DNA from: an uncultured Acidobacteriota bacterium | GTDB lineage: Bacteria; Acidobacteriota; Blastocatellia; Pyrinomonadales; Pyrinomonadaceae | Length of the DNA: 36,246 bases | Assembly: GCA_902826795.1 (NCBI GenBank) | Contig: CADEGD010000015.1 | Location: 1-36,246, forward strand | Direction: 5' to 3' | Shown here: positions 25,318-32,459 of the stretch, one piece after another | How the letters are laid out: each line of letters opens with the position of its first letter | How positions within the stretch are numbered: position 1 is the stretch's first letter | The notes under the pieces: generated by a model | What the model was told of the DNA's origin: nothing | Seen by the model: only the letters and a program-made list of their open reading frames with translations | Database searches by the model: none | Translations under genes and position numbers: made by a program

Positions 25318-26112
25318 TTACTCCGCAGGACGCTTCTGCAGGCGCCAGATCATGAATATGATCGAGCAGGCAGCGACGAAGAGGCTGACGAGTTGTGAGG
25401 TAGAGAGGCCGGAGGCCGAGGTAAGGCCGAACAGATCGCCGCGGGGGTCGTCGCGGAGGAATTCGATCGAGAAGCGGAAGATGGAATAGATTATGCCGTA
25501 GGCGATGAGGATCTGGCCGTCGAATTTCTTTTTGCCGTGAAGCCAATAGAGCAAGCCGAAGACGGCGAGCATCGTGAACGATTCGATGAGTTGAGTCGGG
25601 TGAAGAAAGAGGTCGCTGTTGTCGGGGCCATACATCGGAACGCCGGTGTATTCGTTACCTGCTTCGCCAAAATGGACTCCCCAAAACCAATCGGTCGGTT
25701 TGCCCCAGCAGCAACCGGCGGCGAAGCAGCCTTGTCGGCCAAATGCCTGGCCGAGGGCGACGGCTGGTGCGAATGCGTCAGCGACTTTCCAGAAGTTCAG
25801 CTTGTATCGCCACATCAATAGGGCGACCGTGACGAATCCACCAATTAGCCCGCCATAGAAGACTCCGCCGGAGCGAAGGAAATCAATCGAAAAAACGTGC
25901 GCATTCGGGTCGACAAAGATCATCAGGATCTTTGACCCGAGCAGGCCGCCGAGCAGCGTCCAGAGGCCGAGATCGTAGATGCGTTCGCGGGGAAGCCCGT
26001 CTTTCGCGGCAAGTCGTGACGCGGCGAGGAGCGCGACCAGCATCCCGACCGCAAGCCATAGGCCGTAGCTGGTGACGGGAAAGGAGCCGATCTTGAAAAG
26101 TTCTGGGTACAT
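25318..26112 (-). CDS. lgt: Prolipoprotein diacylglyceryl transferase
   Basis: Inner-membrane enzyme that attaches diacylglycerol from phosphatidylglycerol to the lipobox cysteine, the first step of lipoprotein maturation. The 264-aa protein shows several membrane helices and the family motifs RQGCFAAGCCWGKPTDWFWGV and HPTQLIESFTML, plus an N-terminal PVTSYGLWLAVGML. A C-terminal stretch (FRFSIEFLRDDPRGDLFG) contains the conserved R-rich signature. It lies 8 nt downstream of lspA on the same strand, so the first two processing enzymes for lipoproteins form one operon. Confidence 0.96.
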   Translation of the reverse strand: MYPELFKIGSFPVTSYGLWLAVGMLVALLAASRLAAKDGLPRERIYDLGLWTLLGGLLGSKILMIFVDPNAHVFSIDFLRSGGVFYGGLIGGFVTVALLMWRYKLNFWKVADAFAPAVALGQAFGRQGCFAAGCCWGKPTDWFWGVHFGEAGNEYTGVPMYGPDNSDLFLHPTQLIESFTMLAVFGLLYWLHGKKKFDGQILIAYGIIYSIFRFSIEFLRDDPRGDLFGLTSASGLSTSQLVSLFVAACSIIFMIWRLQKRPAE

Positions 26113-26120
26113 TCAATTGC

Positions 26121-26657
26121 CTACTTGGCCACGTCGGACATACTCCCTGACGGTCGTGTTTCTGCCTGTGCTTTTCGTTTATTCAAAAACATGTCGATGA
26201 TCAGCAGGCCGGCACCGATGACGATTGACATATCGGCGACATTGAACGTCGGGTAATGCCACGAGCCGAATTGTACGTCGATGAAATCCACGACGAAGCC
26301 GAGGCGGAGACGGTCGGTTACGTTGCCAATGATGCCCGCGAGTAGAAGCGCCAGTGCGCCGAGAATGCGGTCATCAGAACGCGGAGTTCGCCAGAAAAAA
26401 TAGATGACGAGCGAAGCGGCGACCATCGCGATGATTGAAAGCCCCCAGCGGCCCGAAGAGCCGTGATCGTCGAGCATCGAGAACGCGACGCCGGTGTTTT
26501 CCGCGTAGGCAAAATTCAGGAAGCCCGGAATGACCGGCATTGCATCGCCAAACCGCAGACGGCTGACCGCCCAAGCTTTGGACGACTGATCAATAAGAAA
26601 TACCCCGCCCGCAACGGCGAAGTACGCAAACTTCCACAACAAATCGCTTCTGGTCAC
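26121..26657 (-). CDS. lspA: Lipoprotein signal peptidase (signal peptidase II)
   Basis: Aspartic membrane protease that cuts lipoprotein signal peptides after Lgt has acted. 178 aa, four membrane helices. Motifs: VFLIDQSSKAWAV, AYAENTGVAFSM, and the catalytic aspartates in IIGNVTDRLRLG and FNVADMSIVIGA. Start is GTG at 26655-26657, overlapping the TGA of the upstream NTF2-like gene (GTGA). Near its C-terminus (about residues 163-172, AETRPSGSMS) the coding sequence contains copy 2 of the 29-bp dispersed repeat, so part of this tail is repeat-derived. Confidence 0.95.
   Translation of the reverse strand: MTRSDLLWKFAYFAVAGGVFLIDQSSKAWAVSRLRFGDAMPVIPGFLNFAYAENTGVAFSMLDDHGSSGRWGLSIIAMVAASLVIYFFWRTPRSDDRILGALALLLAGIIGNVTDRLRLGFVVDFIDVQFGSWHYPTFNVADMSIVIGAGLLIIDMFLNKRKAQAETRPSGSMSDVAK
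26142..26170. repeat. 29-bp dispersed repeat, copy 2 (inside the lspA 3' end)
   Basis: Same repeat as 24212-24240 with 4 differences, here translated as part of the LspA tail. It begins ACTCCCTGACGGTCGTGTTT. Confidence 0.65.
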
Positions 26658-27085
26658 TGCTTAGTTTTCTGTTCGGCGTTGAAAGATTTGTTGATTATCT
26701 TCCATTCGCCGTCGATCTTTAATAGCGTGAAGTAATCTGTAAACTTCACGGTCGGATAATCAAGTATAACCTTTGCGACCGCCGCATTGCCTACCACATC
26801 GATGGCTTCGATCGACCGCTTTCGATCCTTTTCATCTGCCGCGGGCTTGCCGGTAAAGCCTTTTATGTACTCGGCGAAGGTGCGGGTCATGTATTTGCCG
26901 TCGCGAACGAAGATCATGTTGCCCTCGGTGTGAAAGGCCTTCTTCATGTATTCGCCGTCGCCGGTCTCATGTCCTTTGATGTAATTTTCGAGCGGCACGC
27001 GCACCGCTGCTTTTTCATCGGTCTGGGCCGATCCGCTAATCGAAAAGAAGGTGAAAATTGCGAAGAAAATGCTTAGGTACTTCAT
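26654..27085 (-). CDS. Secreted NTF2-like protein (putative lumazine-binding family)
   Basis: 143-aa exported protein. A signal peptide (MKYLSIFFAIFTFFSISGSAQ) is followed by a compact NTF2-fold domain: VRVPLENYIKGHETGDGEYMKKAFHTEGNMIFVRDGKYMTRT, then VVGNAAVAKVILDYPTVKFTDYFTLLKIDGEWKIINKSF. This is the pattern of the Lumazine_bd_2/SnoaL-like families. It binds small ligands in relatives; no enzymatic role can be claimed. It overlaps lspA by 4 nt, which suggests the genes are co-transcribed, perhaps by position only. Confidence 0.85.
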   Translation of the reverse strand: MKYLSIFFAIFTFFSISGSAQTDEKAAVRVPLENYIKGHETGDGEYMKKAFHTEGNMIFVRDGKYMTRTFAEYIKGFTGKPAADEKDRKRSIEAIDVVGNAAVAKVILDYPTVKFTDYFTLLKIDGEWKIINKSFNAEQKTKQ

Positions 27086-27108
27086 AATTGCCTACTACGC
27101 ATCTGCCG

Positions 27109-27657
27109 CTAGTTTAGTTCATCGCCGGCGGCCGCGACGGCATCAGCGAGTTCGATAAACTTTTCACGGACGTATGGATCAAGATTTTCGGCGTATGTGT
27201 TGTCTAGATGCTTGATCTTTATCAGCTCCTGAACGTCGGCGAGGTCTTTCAACCTGTGCGGCGCCGAAATGCCTGAGGCGAGCTTAAGCTCGATAAGTTT
27301 TTCGAGGGTGATCGTCTTAACTCCGTCGATATTCACGGCGAAGTCTTTCGGTTCGGGAAATACGACCGATTTCGGTTTGCCGTCGCCCGGATATTCGCCT
27401 GTGGTTATCACTTCAAGCGGGACGTTCTCTCGCGTAATCTGGAACTTTTTTCTGGCCCCTTCGAACGCCGGTCGATAACCAAGACCGAGCAGAGTTTCCC
27501 GAAACTTTTCCAAACCTGCGGCGGTCATCAGGATATCGATATCGATTGTCAGCCGCGGAAAGCCATGTTGATTAAGAGCGATCGCTCCGATGATCACGTA
27601 ATCGATTCCGTTAGCGTCCAGATCGGCCGCGAGTTTCCCGAGGGCGTCGTTCAGCAT
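27109..27657 (-). CDS. Nucleotidyltransferase-fold protein (AbiEii/MNT-like)
   Basis: 182-aa protein (208 aa if the upstream ATG at 27735 is used). The region NGIDYVIIGAIALNQHGFPRLTIDIDILM has the G-A-h-A...G..R.T.DIDIL pattern of nucleotidyltransferase-fold proteins, with the two aspartates of the metal site. The domain also has LEKLIELKLASG...HRLKDLADVQELI, typical of AbiEii-like and MNT/Cap-type families used as toxins or antitoxins in defence and toxin-antitoxin systems. I prefer ATG at 27657 because AAGGGGGAAGG lies just before it; the longer start directly abuts the previous stop. No HEPN or AbiEi partner is adjacent. Confidence 0.75.
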   Translation of the reverse strand: MLNDALGKLAADLDANGIDYVIIGAIALNQHGFPRLTIDIDILMTAAGLEKFRETLLGLGYRPAFEGARKKFQITRENVPLEVITTGEYPGDGKPKSVVFPEPKDFAVNIDGVKTITLEKLIELKLASGISAPHRLKDLADVQELIKIKHLDNTYAENLDPYVREKFIELADAVAAAGDELN

Positions 27658-27735
27658 GCCTTCCCCCTTAAAGAATCTCAGTGCCTCGGCATAAGCCAAG
27701 CGAGGCGACGAAATAACTGTCTGAAAATCCTGCAT

Positions 27736-28167
27736 CTATTCCGTGTATGGAAATATCGATTTGGGGGCCTTGTAACGGCTCCACCAATCGACGTAGCAAA
27801 CGTCGGTGCAGCCGATCTCGTAAGTGGCAACTCTCCATTTGCCGCCGGATTTTCGCAGAAGGCCGAAAACATTGTTATCGAACGCACCCGATTCCAAGGC
27901 GTCTGCAAATCTTGTCGAGCGAAAATCGGGCGCATTTCCGTCGGGCGATTGCCGCACCGCGCTTACGAAGGTCCAGTTTCCCTGAACCCTAAAATTATTG
28001 GTTGCGAAGACGATCTTCTGTTTCAGATCACGTTCAACGGGAATGCGAAGCGCGTCAAGGATCGCCTTGCGTTCGGGCGAGCCCTTGTCAGGCGTGTAAG
28101 CCGATTGGGCCCATGCCGCGACGGCCGCTGCTATCAATACAAACAAAATGGGCAGTACTCGTTTCAT
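27736..28167 (-). CDS. Secreted protein of unknown function
   Basis: 143-aa protein with a signal peptide (MKRVLPILFVLIAAAVAAWAQ). The mature part has 'GSPERKAILDALRIPVERDLKQKIVF', 'VQGNWTFVSAVRQSPDG', 'FGLLRKSGGKWRVATYEIGCTDVCYVDWWSRY'. It looks like one small alpha/beta domain (two Cys near the end could pair). I do not recognise a named family. It is co-directional with the nucleotidyltransferase-like gene; the upstream 95 nt hold no other gene. Confidence 0.7.
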   Translation of the reverse strand: MKRVLPILFVLIAAAVAAWAQSAYTPDKGSPERKAILDALRIPVERDLKQKIVFATNNFRVQGNWTFVSAVRQSPDGNAPDFRSTRFADALESGAFDNNVFGLLRKSGGKWRVATYEIGCTDVCYVDWWSRYKAPKSIFPYTE

Positions 28168-28263
28168 GGTTGATTTCCTCTACTGCCTAAGGAATGCTTA
28201 CGCTTAGGGCAACGCCAAACACAAAGGACGCAAAGAGTTCTGCACAGAGGACACGAAGCGATT

Positions 28264-31200
28264 TTACGCCGCCGCTGCCTTCTCGAGTTCGTTCAAGGCG
28301 ATGATACAGCGTTCGCAAACGGTCGGGTATTTTTCAAACTCGCCGACGCGGAAGGAGTAGTTCCAACAGCGTTCGCATTTTGTGCCGTCGGCTTTTTGGA
28401 TCTCGACGTTTGTATTTTCACCCTCGTGAACTTCGACCTGCGAGACGATAAAGATATACCGCAGTTGATCGAAATAATCGAGTAAAAATCGCGTCGTGTC
28501 TTTGTCGGTGGTCAAGATCACTTTCGCATCGAGCGACGAACCGATCAGCTTTGTGCCGCGAGCCTCTTCGAGAGCCTTGAGCACCTCGTCGCGGATGGCG
28601 AAGATGCGTTCCCAGCGGGCGAGCAGGTTACCGTGATCTGCCTCGGCTGCCTTCGGAAACTCGGCCATATGGACGCTCGCGATCGACTGGCCGGGAACAT
28701 TCTCCCACGCTTCGTCAGCGGTGAAGGCGATGAGCGGAGCCATCAAGCGGCAGAGCGTCTCTGTGATCGTGTAGAGCGCGGTTTGGGCCGATCGCCGCTC
28801 GACTGACTTCGGAGCATAGATATAGAGCCGGTCTTTGATGATGTCGAAGTAACGGGCCGAAAGCGTGACGGTGCAGAAATTGTAAAGAGCACCGTAAGCC
28901 GCCTGAAAGTCGTAGACTTCGTACCCGTTAATTACCTTTGCCGTCACCTCGTCAAGGCTCGCGAGTGCCCAGCGATCGATCTCCTGAAGGTCGGTATAGG
29001 GCACAACGTCGCCAGATCGCCCGGCGGGCTGGCCGCCCGCTGACGCAGGCGGTTCCGACAAGAACCCGTCGAGATTGCCCAGCGCATAACGCAGCGTGTT
29101 GCGGAACTTTCGATAAGCATCGACGACGCGAGAAAGGATCTCGTCCGAACAGCGGACGTCTTCGGTGTAATCAACCGCGGCGGCCCATAGACGCAAGATC
29201 TCGGCGCCCGATTTGTCGATGATCTCTTGCGGCGCCGTTACGTTGCCGAGCGATTTCGACTGCTTCTTTCCTTCGCCGTCTACAACCCAGCCGTGCGTGA
29301 TAATCTGCTTATACGGCGCGGTGTCGTGTGCCGCGATGCCGCAGCTTAAAGACGAGTTGAACCAGCCGCGATATTGGTCGCCGCCTTCGAGATAGACGTC
29401 GGCCGGAAAGCGGAGCGTCTCGCCGCGGGTTTCGAGTACGGCAACGCAGCTTGAGCCCGAGTCGAACCATACGTCGAGAATGTCGGTCTCTTTGCGGAAA
29501 TCAGTATCGCCGCACTTGGGACATTTGAAGCCTTCGGGAAGCAGTTCGCTTTCTGGCCGGGCGTACCACGCATCGGCGGTTTCTACGGCGAAGATGTCCG
29601 CCACATGGTCGATGATCTTCGGATCGGCGATGGTTTCGTCACAGCCTTTGCAGTAAAACACCGGTATCGGCACGCCCCAAGAACGCTGCCGCGAAACGCA
29701 CCAATCCGGCCGTCCCTTGAACATATTCGCCATGCGGCCTTCTCCCCAGGACGGGTGCCATTTGACGTTGCCGATCTCGTCGAGAGCGGCTTGGCGGAGC
29801 GGTTTTCTGGAATTCGCAGAAGAGAGAACCACCCCATCCGCGGAAGCCGCGTCCACCCCTCCTTCGTAAGGAGGGGAGTCGTTGAAAAGCTCGTCCATCG
29901 AGATGAACCATTGCGGGGTCGCGCGGAATACCACGGGATTTTTACATCGCCAGCAGTGCGGATAGCGGTGCTGATATTTTTCCGTGTAGACGAGCATTCC
30001 GTTTTCGCGGAGGAGCTCGACGATTTTTGGATTTGCATCGAAGATCTTTTCGCCGGCGAAGTGCTCTACCTCGGCGATGAACGTGCCCGAAGAATCTACC
30101 GGATTGTAGATCTCAAGACCGTAGGCTTTGCCGATGTGAAAGTCGTCAGTACCGTGGCCGGGAGCTGTGTGAACGCAGCCAGTGCCGGATTTCTTTGCGC
30201 TCTTGTCTTCGAAACGCACGTCGAGTTCGGTCTCGGCGTCCGCCTCGCCGAGTGTGACGTGCTCGCCATTCATTATCAGCGACGTGCGGTCGATCCATGG
30301 ATGTCTCGCTTCGAGCCGGTCGAGTTTCGATCCCTTGAATCTTGCAAGTTCCGGAACGCGGACGCCCTCGTCCGCTATGAGCGAAGCAAAGTGATTTACA
30401 AGCTCGGTTGCGACAATGTAGACTTCCTCACTTTCATCGTTTCCGGAGGCGGACGAGGGCGTCCGCGTTCCGACGATCGCCGAGTAATCGTAGTCCGGAT
30501 GAACGGCGATGCCGAGGTTCGCAGGGAGCGTCCACGGAGTGGTCGTCCAGATCACGACGAAGACGTTCTTGTCGGCGAGTGCGGGATCGATCTCTGCCGG
30601 GTCGGACTTGAGCGGAAACCTTACATAGATGGATGGCGACGTGTGCTCTTTGTATTCGACCTCGGCCTCGGCGAGGGCCGTCTGATCGTGGATGCACCAA
30701 TAGACTGGACGGAGGCCTTTATAGACGTAGCCGCGCTCAAGGAATTTCCCGAACAGCCGGGCAGTCGACGATTCGTACTCCGGCGACATCGTCAGATACG
30801 GGTTTTCCCACTCGCCCAGGATCCCGAGGCGTTTGAAGTCGCGCGTTTGGTTGTTCATCGCTGTCGACGCGTGTTCGCGGCAGATGCGGCGGAAGCTCGC
30901 GACCGGGATGTCGGCCTTGTTCTTGCCCTTTTCCGCGAGTTTGCGTTCGACGTGCGTTTCGATCGGAAGGCCGTGGCAGTCGTATCCGGGAACGTACGGC
31001 GCGTCGAAACCCATCATCGATCGGGTCTTGACGACGAAGTCCTTGAGGATCTTGTTGAGCGCAGTGCCGATGTGGATGTCGGCATTCGCGTAAGGCGGGC
31101 CGTCGTGGAGGATGAACTTTTCTCGCCCCTTACGCTCTTCAGCGATCTTTTCGTACAGGCCCATCTCGGTCCATTTCTTTAGACGCGCGGGCTCGCTCTG

Positions 31201-31275
31201 GCCGAGATTCGCTTTCTGCGAGAAATCGGTCTTGGGCAGGTTAACGGTTTTCTTCAGGTCTAATGTTTCGCTCAT
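28264..31275 (-). CDS. ileS: Isoleucyl-tRNA synthetase with repeat-derived inserts
   Basis: Charges tRNA-Ile and edits misactivated valine. The 1003-aa protein has HIGH-type motif HIGT (68-71), the CP1 editing domain (about 200-420, ending in [18 protein letters not shown]), KMSKS-type GKKQSKSLG (near 670), and a C-terminal zinc-binding pair of CxxC motifs (CERCWNYS and CERC). It is ~50-60 residues longer than common bacterial IleS. The extra lengths are at about 268-275, 301-308, 466-495 and 740-755, and each coincides with palindromic repeat DNA. The catalytic motifs are intact, so it should be functional. A terminator-like hairpin ends 13 nt before the start codon. Confidence 0.97.
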   Translation of the reverse strand: MSETLDLKKTVNLPKTDFSQKANLGQSEPARLKKWTEMGLYEKIAEERKGREKFILHDGPPYANADIHIGTALNKILKDFVVKTRSMMGFDAPYVPGYDCHGLPIETHVERKLAEKGKNKADIPVASFRRICREHASTAMNNQTRDFKRLGILGEWENPYLTMSPEYESSTARLFGKFLERGYVYKGLRPVYWCIHDQTALAEAEVEYKEHTSPSIYVRFPLKSDPAEIDPALADKNVFVVIWTTTPWTLPANLGIAVHPDYDYSAIVGTRTPSSASGNDESEEVYIVATELVNHFASLIADEGVRVPELARFKGSKLDRLEARHPWIDRTSLIMNGEHVTLGEADAETELDVRFEDKSAKKSGTGCVHTAPGHGTDDFHIGKAYGLEIYNPVDSSGTFIAEVEHFAGEKIFDANPKIVELLRENGMLVYTEKYQHRYPHCWRCKNPVVFRATPQWFISMDELFNDSPPYEGGVDAASADGVVLSSANSRKPLRQAALDEIGNVKWHPSWGEGRMANMFKGRPDWCVSRQRSWGVPIPVFYCKGCDETIADPKIIDHVADIFAVETADAWYARPESELLPEGFKCPKCGDTDFRKETDILDVWFDSGSSCVAVLETRGETLRFPADVYLEGGDQYRGWFNSSLSCGIAAHDTAPYKQIITHGWVVDGEGKKQSKSLGNVTAPQEIIDKSGAEILRLWAAAVDYTEDVRCSDEILSRVVDAYRKFRNTLRYALGNLDGFLSEPPASAGGQPAGRSGDVVPYTDLQEIDRWALASLDEVTAKVINGYEVYDFQAAYGALYNFCTVTLSARYFDIIKDRLYIYAPKSVERRSAQTALYTITETLCRLMAPLIAFTADEAWENVPGQSIASVHMAEFPKAAEADHGNLLARWERIFAIRDEVLKALEEARGTKLIGSSLDAKVILTTDKDTTRFLLDYFDQLRYIFIVSQVEVHEGENTNVEIQKADGTKCERCWNYSFRVGEFEKYPTVCERCIIALNELEKAAAA
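29012..29056. repeat. GC-rich palindromic repeat inside ileS (anticodon-domain side)
   Basis: The core GCGGGC-TGGCC-GCCCGC (29024-29040) is a perfect 6-bp hairpin, flanked by CTGACGCAGGCGGTTCC. Read in the gene it gives [16 protein letters not shown] (about residues 740-755), where other IleS proteins have a short acidic loop. The sequence style, with palindromic core and Ala/Gly/Pro-rich product, fits an invading repeat. Confidence 0.65.
29826..29880. repeat. Double-hairpin palindromic repeat inside ileS
   Basis: CCCCTCCTT-CGT-AAGGAGGGG (29856-29876) is a perfect 9-bp hairpin; CGCGG-AAG-CCGCG (29839-29851) is a second one beside it. Read in frame it encodes [18 protein letters not shown] (about residues 466-484), placed between ISMDELFND and [15 protein letters not shown], where relatives have only a few residues. 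Confidence 0.75.
30353..30375 (+). repeat. 23-bp inverted repeat pair in ileS, copy A
   Basis: Starts GGAACGCGGACGCCC and contains the hairpin GCGGAC-GCCCTC-GTCCGC. An exact reverse-complement copy lies at 30449-30471. In IleS it gives ADEGVRVP (about residues 301-308). Confidence 0.8.
30449..30471 (-). repeat. 23-bp inverted repeat pair in ileS, copy B
   Basis: Exact reverse complement of 30353-30375. In IleS it is read in a different phase and orientation, giving GTRTPSSA (about residues 268-275). Confidence 0.8.
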
Positions 31276-31288
31276 TGGTCAAAAATAA

Positions 31289-31325
31289 AAAAGTCCCGAG
31301 CTATTCATCCAAGCTCGGGACTTTT
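31289..31325 (-). terminator. Terminator-like hairpin in the ileS leader (attenuator candidate)
   Basis: AAAAGTCCCGAGCT (31289-31302) and AGCTCGGGACTTTT (31312-31325) form a perfect 14-bp stem with a 9-nt loop. On the ileS-sense strand the stem runs into a T-rich tail (TTTTTTATTTTTG). It stops only 13 nt before the ileS ATG, so no promoter fits between the hairpin and the gene. Confidence 0.9.
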
Positions 31326-31445
31326 ACAAGGCAAACTCTTGCGGACGCTCAACTCTCGTCAAACGCTGTCCCATTTGTGTTGTTTATAATGGGCGATGGC
31401 CTCCGCATATTCTTCTAATAAAATAGCATAGGACTAAAGCAAGAC

Positions 31446-31706
31446 TTAAACCGCCTCTAGTCTGCTTATCCTAATCTTGCTTATGAGCGGAAAATTCTCA
31501 GGATGATCGATTGAATCTACCGCGAGATCGATATCGAGAAGCGGCCAGTAGAGGTGCTCCGGGCTCGGTAGTTCGACCGTAGTTAGTTCGCGGACAGAGG
31601 CTTCTTCAAACCAGGGAAAGGCCGAAAACGAAACAAACTTCTCCGTATCCTCAATAAGAAGCCAGAAACCATGCTTTGAAATGTTAACAACTTCAGCTTT
31701 CGAAAT
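31446..31706 (-). CDS. DUF2442-family protein, start uncertain
   Basis: About 86 aa ending in TAA at 31446-31448. It reads ISKAEVVNISKHGFWLLIED...FPWFEEASVRELTTVELPSPEHLYWPLLDIDLAVDSIDHPENFPL, the full DUF2442 domain, often encoded beside DUF4160. No ATG, GTG or TTG lies in frame ahead of the domain: the first in-frame candidate is ATT at 31704-31706, with GGAAGGAG directly before it, too close for normal initiation. It may use a rare start, may be translated by coupling from DUF4160, or may be a decayed gene. Function of the family is unknown; pairing suggests a toxin-antitoxin-like or regulatory unit. Confidence 0.7.
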   Translation of the reverse strand: MSKAEVVNISKHGFWLLIEDTEKFVSFSAFPWFEEASVRELTTVELPSPEHLYWPLLDIDLAVDSIDHPENFPLISKIRISRLEAV

Positions 31707-31931
31707 GCTCCTTCCATGCCCTAACTATCTTTCTCTATTCTCTTCGACGATCTTCTTAATTGCTCTGACTTCACGCTCGCTCAGATCATGATTAACTGCC
31801 AATTCGATCAACGGTTCCATCCAGAATTTTGCCTCACCGGAAGACGCGTTCACATGAACATGCATTCGTGATTCCTCTCGAGAGAAGAAGTAGAACCGAA
31901 ACGGACCCTCGCGAAAGACTGTGGGACTCAC
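31693..31931 (-). pseudogene. DUF4160-family protein with a one-base frameshift
   Basis: Start GTG at 31931 (MSPTVFREGPFRFYFFSREESRMHVHVNASSGEAKFWMEPL), a DUF4160 domain. The frame stops early at TAG 31725-31727, after ENRER. In the next frame the sequence continues KIVRAWKEHFES and stops at 31693, which is the normal DUF4160 ending (EENRE..I...W.E.F). A single missing A in the AAA run near 31730 would join the two. The ending overlaps the DUF2442 gene, as expected for a coupled pair. Either recent damage or a base error. Confidence 0.8.
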
Positions 31932-31966
31932 ACAAATATTTTAACACGAGATCCCACCGTAGGCTT

Positions 31967-32284
31967 TCATTCTTCCTCCACGGTAGAGAGCAGCGGATAT
32001 TCGCGGGCTTTGGCAAGGTTCATGGCTTTTTGGGATTTCATGTAGGCGATGTCGTAAGGATAAATGCCAGCGATCCCGACGCCTTCGTTGTGGACCTTGA
32101 GCATTATCGCGAAAGCCTCGGGTTCAGGTTTCATAAAGACGTACTCGAGCACCCAGATCACGAATTCCATGGTGGTGAAGTCGTCATTATGGAGCAATAC
32201 CTTGAAAAGCTTTGGCTTTTCGAGCTTTGTCTCGGATTCGACGAGTACGTCAGAATCACCGTCGATGTCGACAAAGTCGGGCAT
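31967..32284 (-). CDS. clpS: ATP-dependent Clp protease adaptor ClpS
   Basis: Adaptor that binds N-degron substrates and delivers them to ClpAP. Start at ATG 32284 (MPDFVDIDGDSD) is chosen; a longer frame from 32302 is possible. The ClpS core is clear: KPKLFKVLLHNDDFTTMEFVIWVLEYVFMKPEPEAFAIMLKVHNEGVGIAGIYPYDIAYMKSQKAMNLAKAREYPL. The HNDD.T motif and the 'M.VH..G...G.Y..D.A' block include the residues that hold the N-terminal residue of substrates. 106 aa, usual length. clpA is not adjacent. Confidence 0.95.
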   Translation of the reverse strand: MPDFVDIDGDSDVLVESETKLEKPKLFKVLLHNDDFTTMEFVIWVLEYVFMKPEPEAFAIMLKVHNEGVGIAGIYPYDIAYMKSQKAMNLAKAREYPLLSTVEEE

Positions 32285-32414
32285 AAAAAGCGAGGTTAAC
32301 ACAGCAAATCTGGTGTCCTAAGCCTGAATTCGATAAAAGTTGTGGACGGACGGCCTGCCTTTCTGCTAACTTACAAAAAGTACTGTTTACTAAGTATTCA
32401 ATTCATTCATAAAA

Positions 32415-32428
32415 CCTGAAATTTCAGG
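32415..32428. promoter_or_regulatory. 14-bp perfect palindrome upstream of the sigma54-activator gene
   Basis: CCTGAAATTTCAGG, 32 nt ahead of the start codon. Its position in the 5' region fits an operator or autoregulatory site; nothing proves this. Confidence 0.45.
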
Positions 32429-32459
32429 GCGATTAAGCATTTGGAGTGAGGAAACCGAA

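Noticed and set aside
29605..31182. 525-aa plus-strand open frame inside ileS
   Set aside because: Antisense shadow created by codon bias; the minus strand encodes IleS with all motifs.
31276..31445. Full canonical T-box riboswitch before ileS
   Set aside because: Only a 9/10 match to the core is present; there is too little leader for Stem I and no AGTA or specifier loop was recognised. Kept only as a hypothesis.
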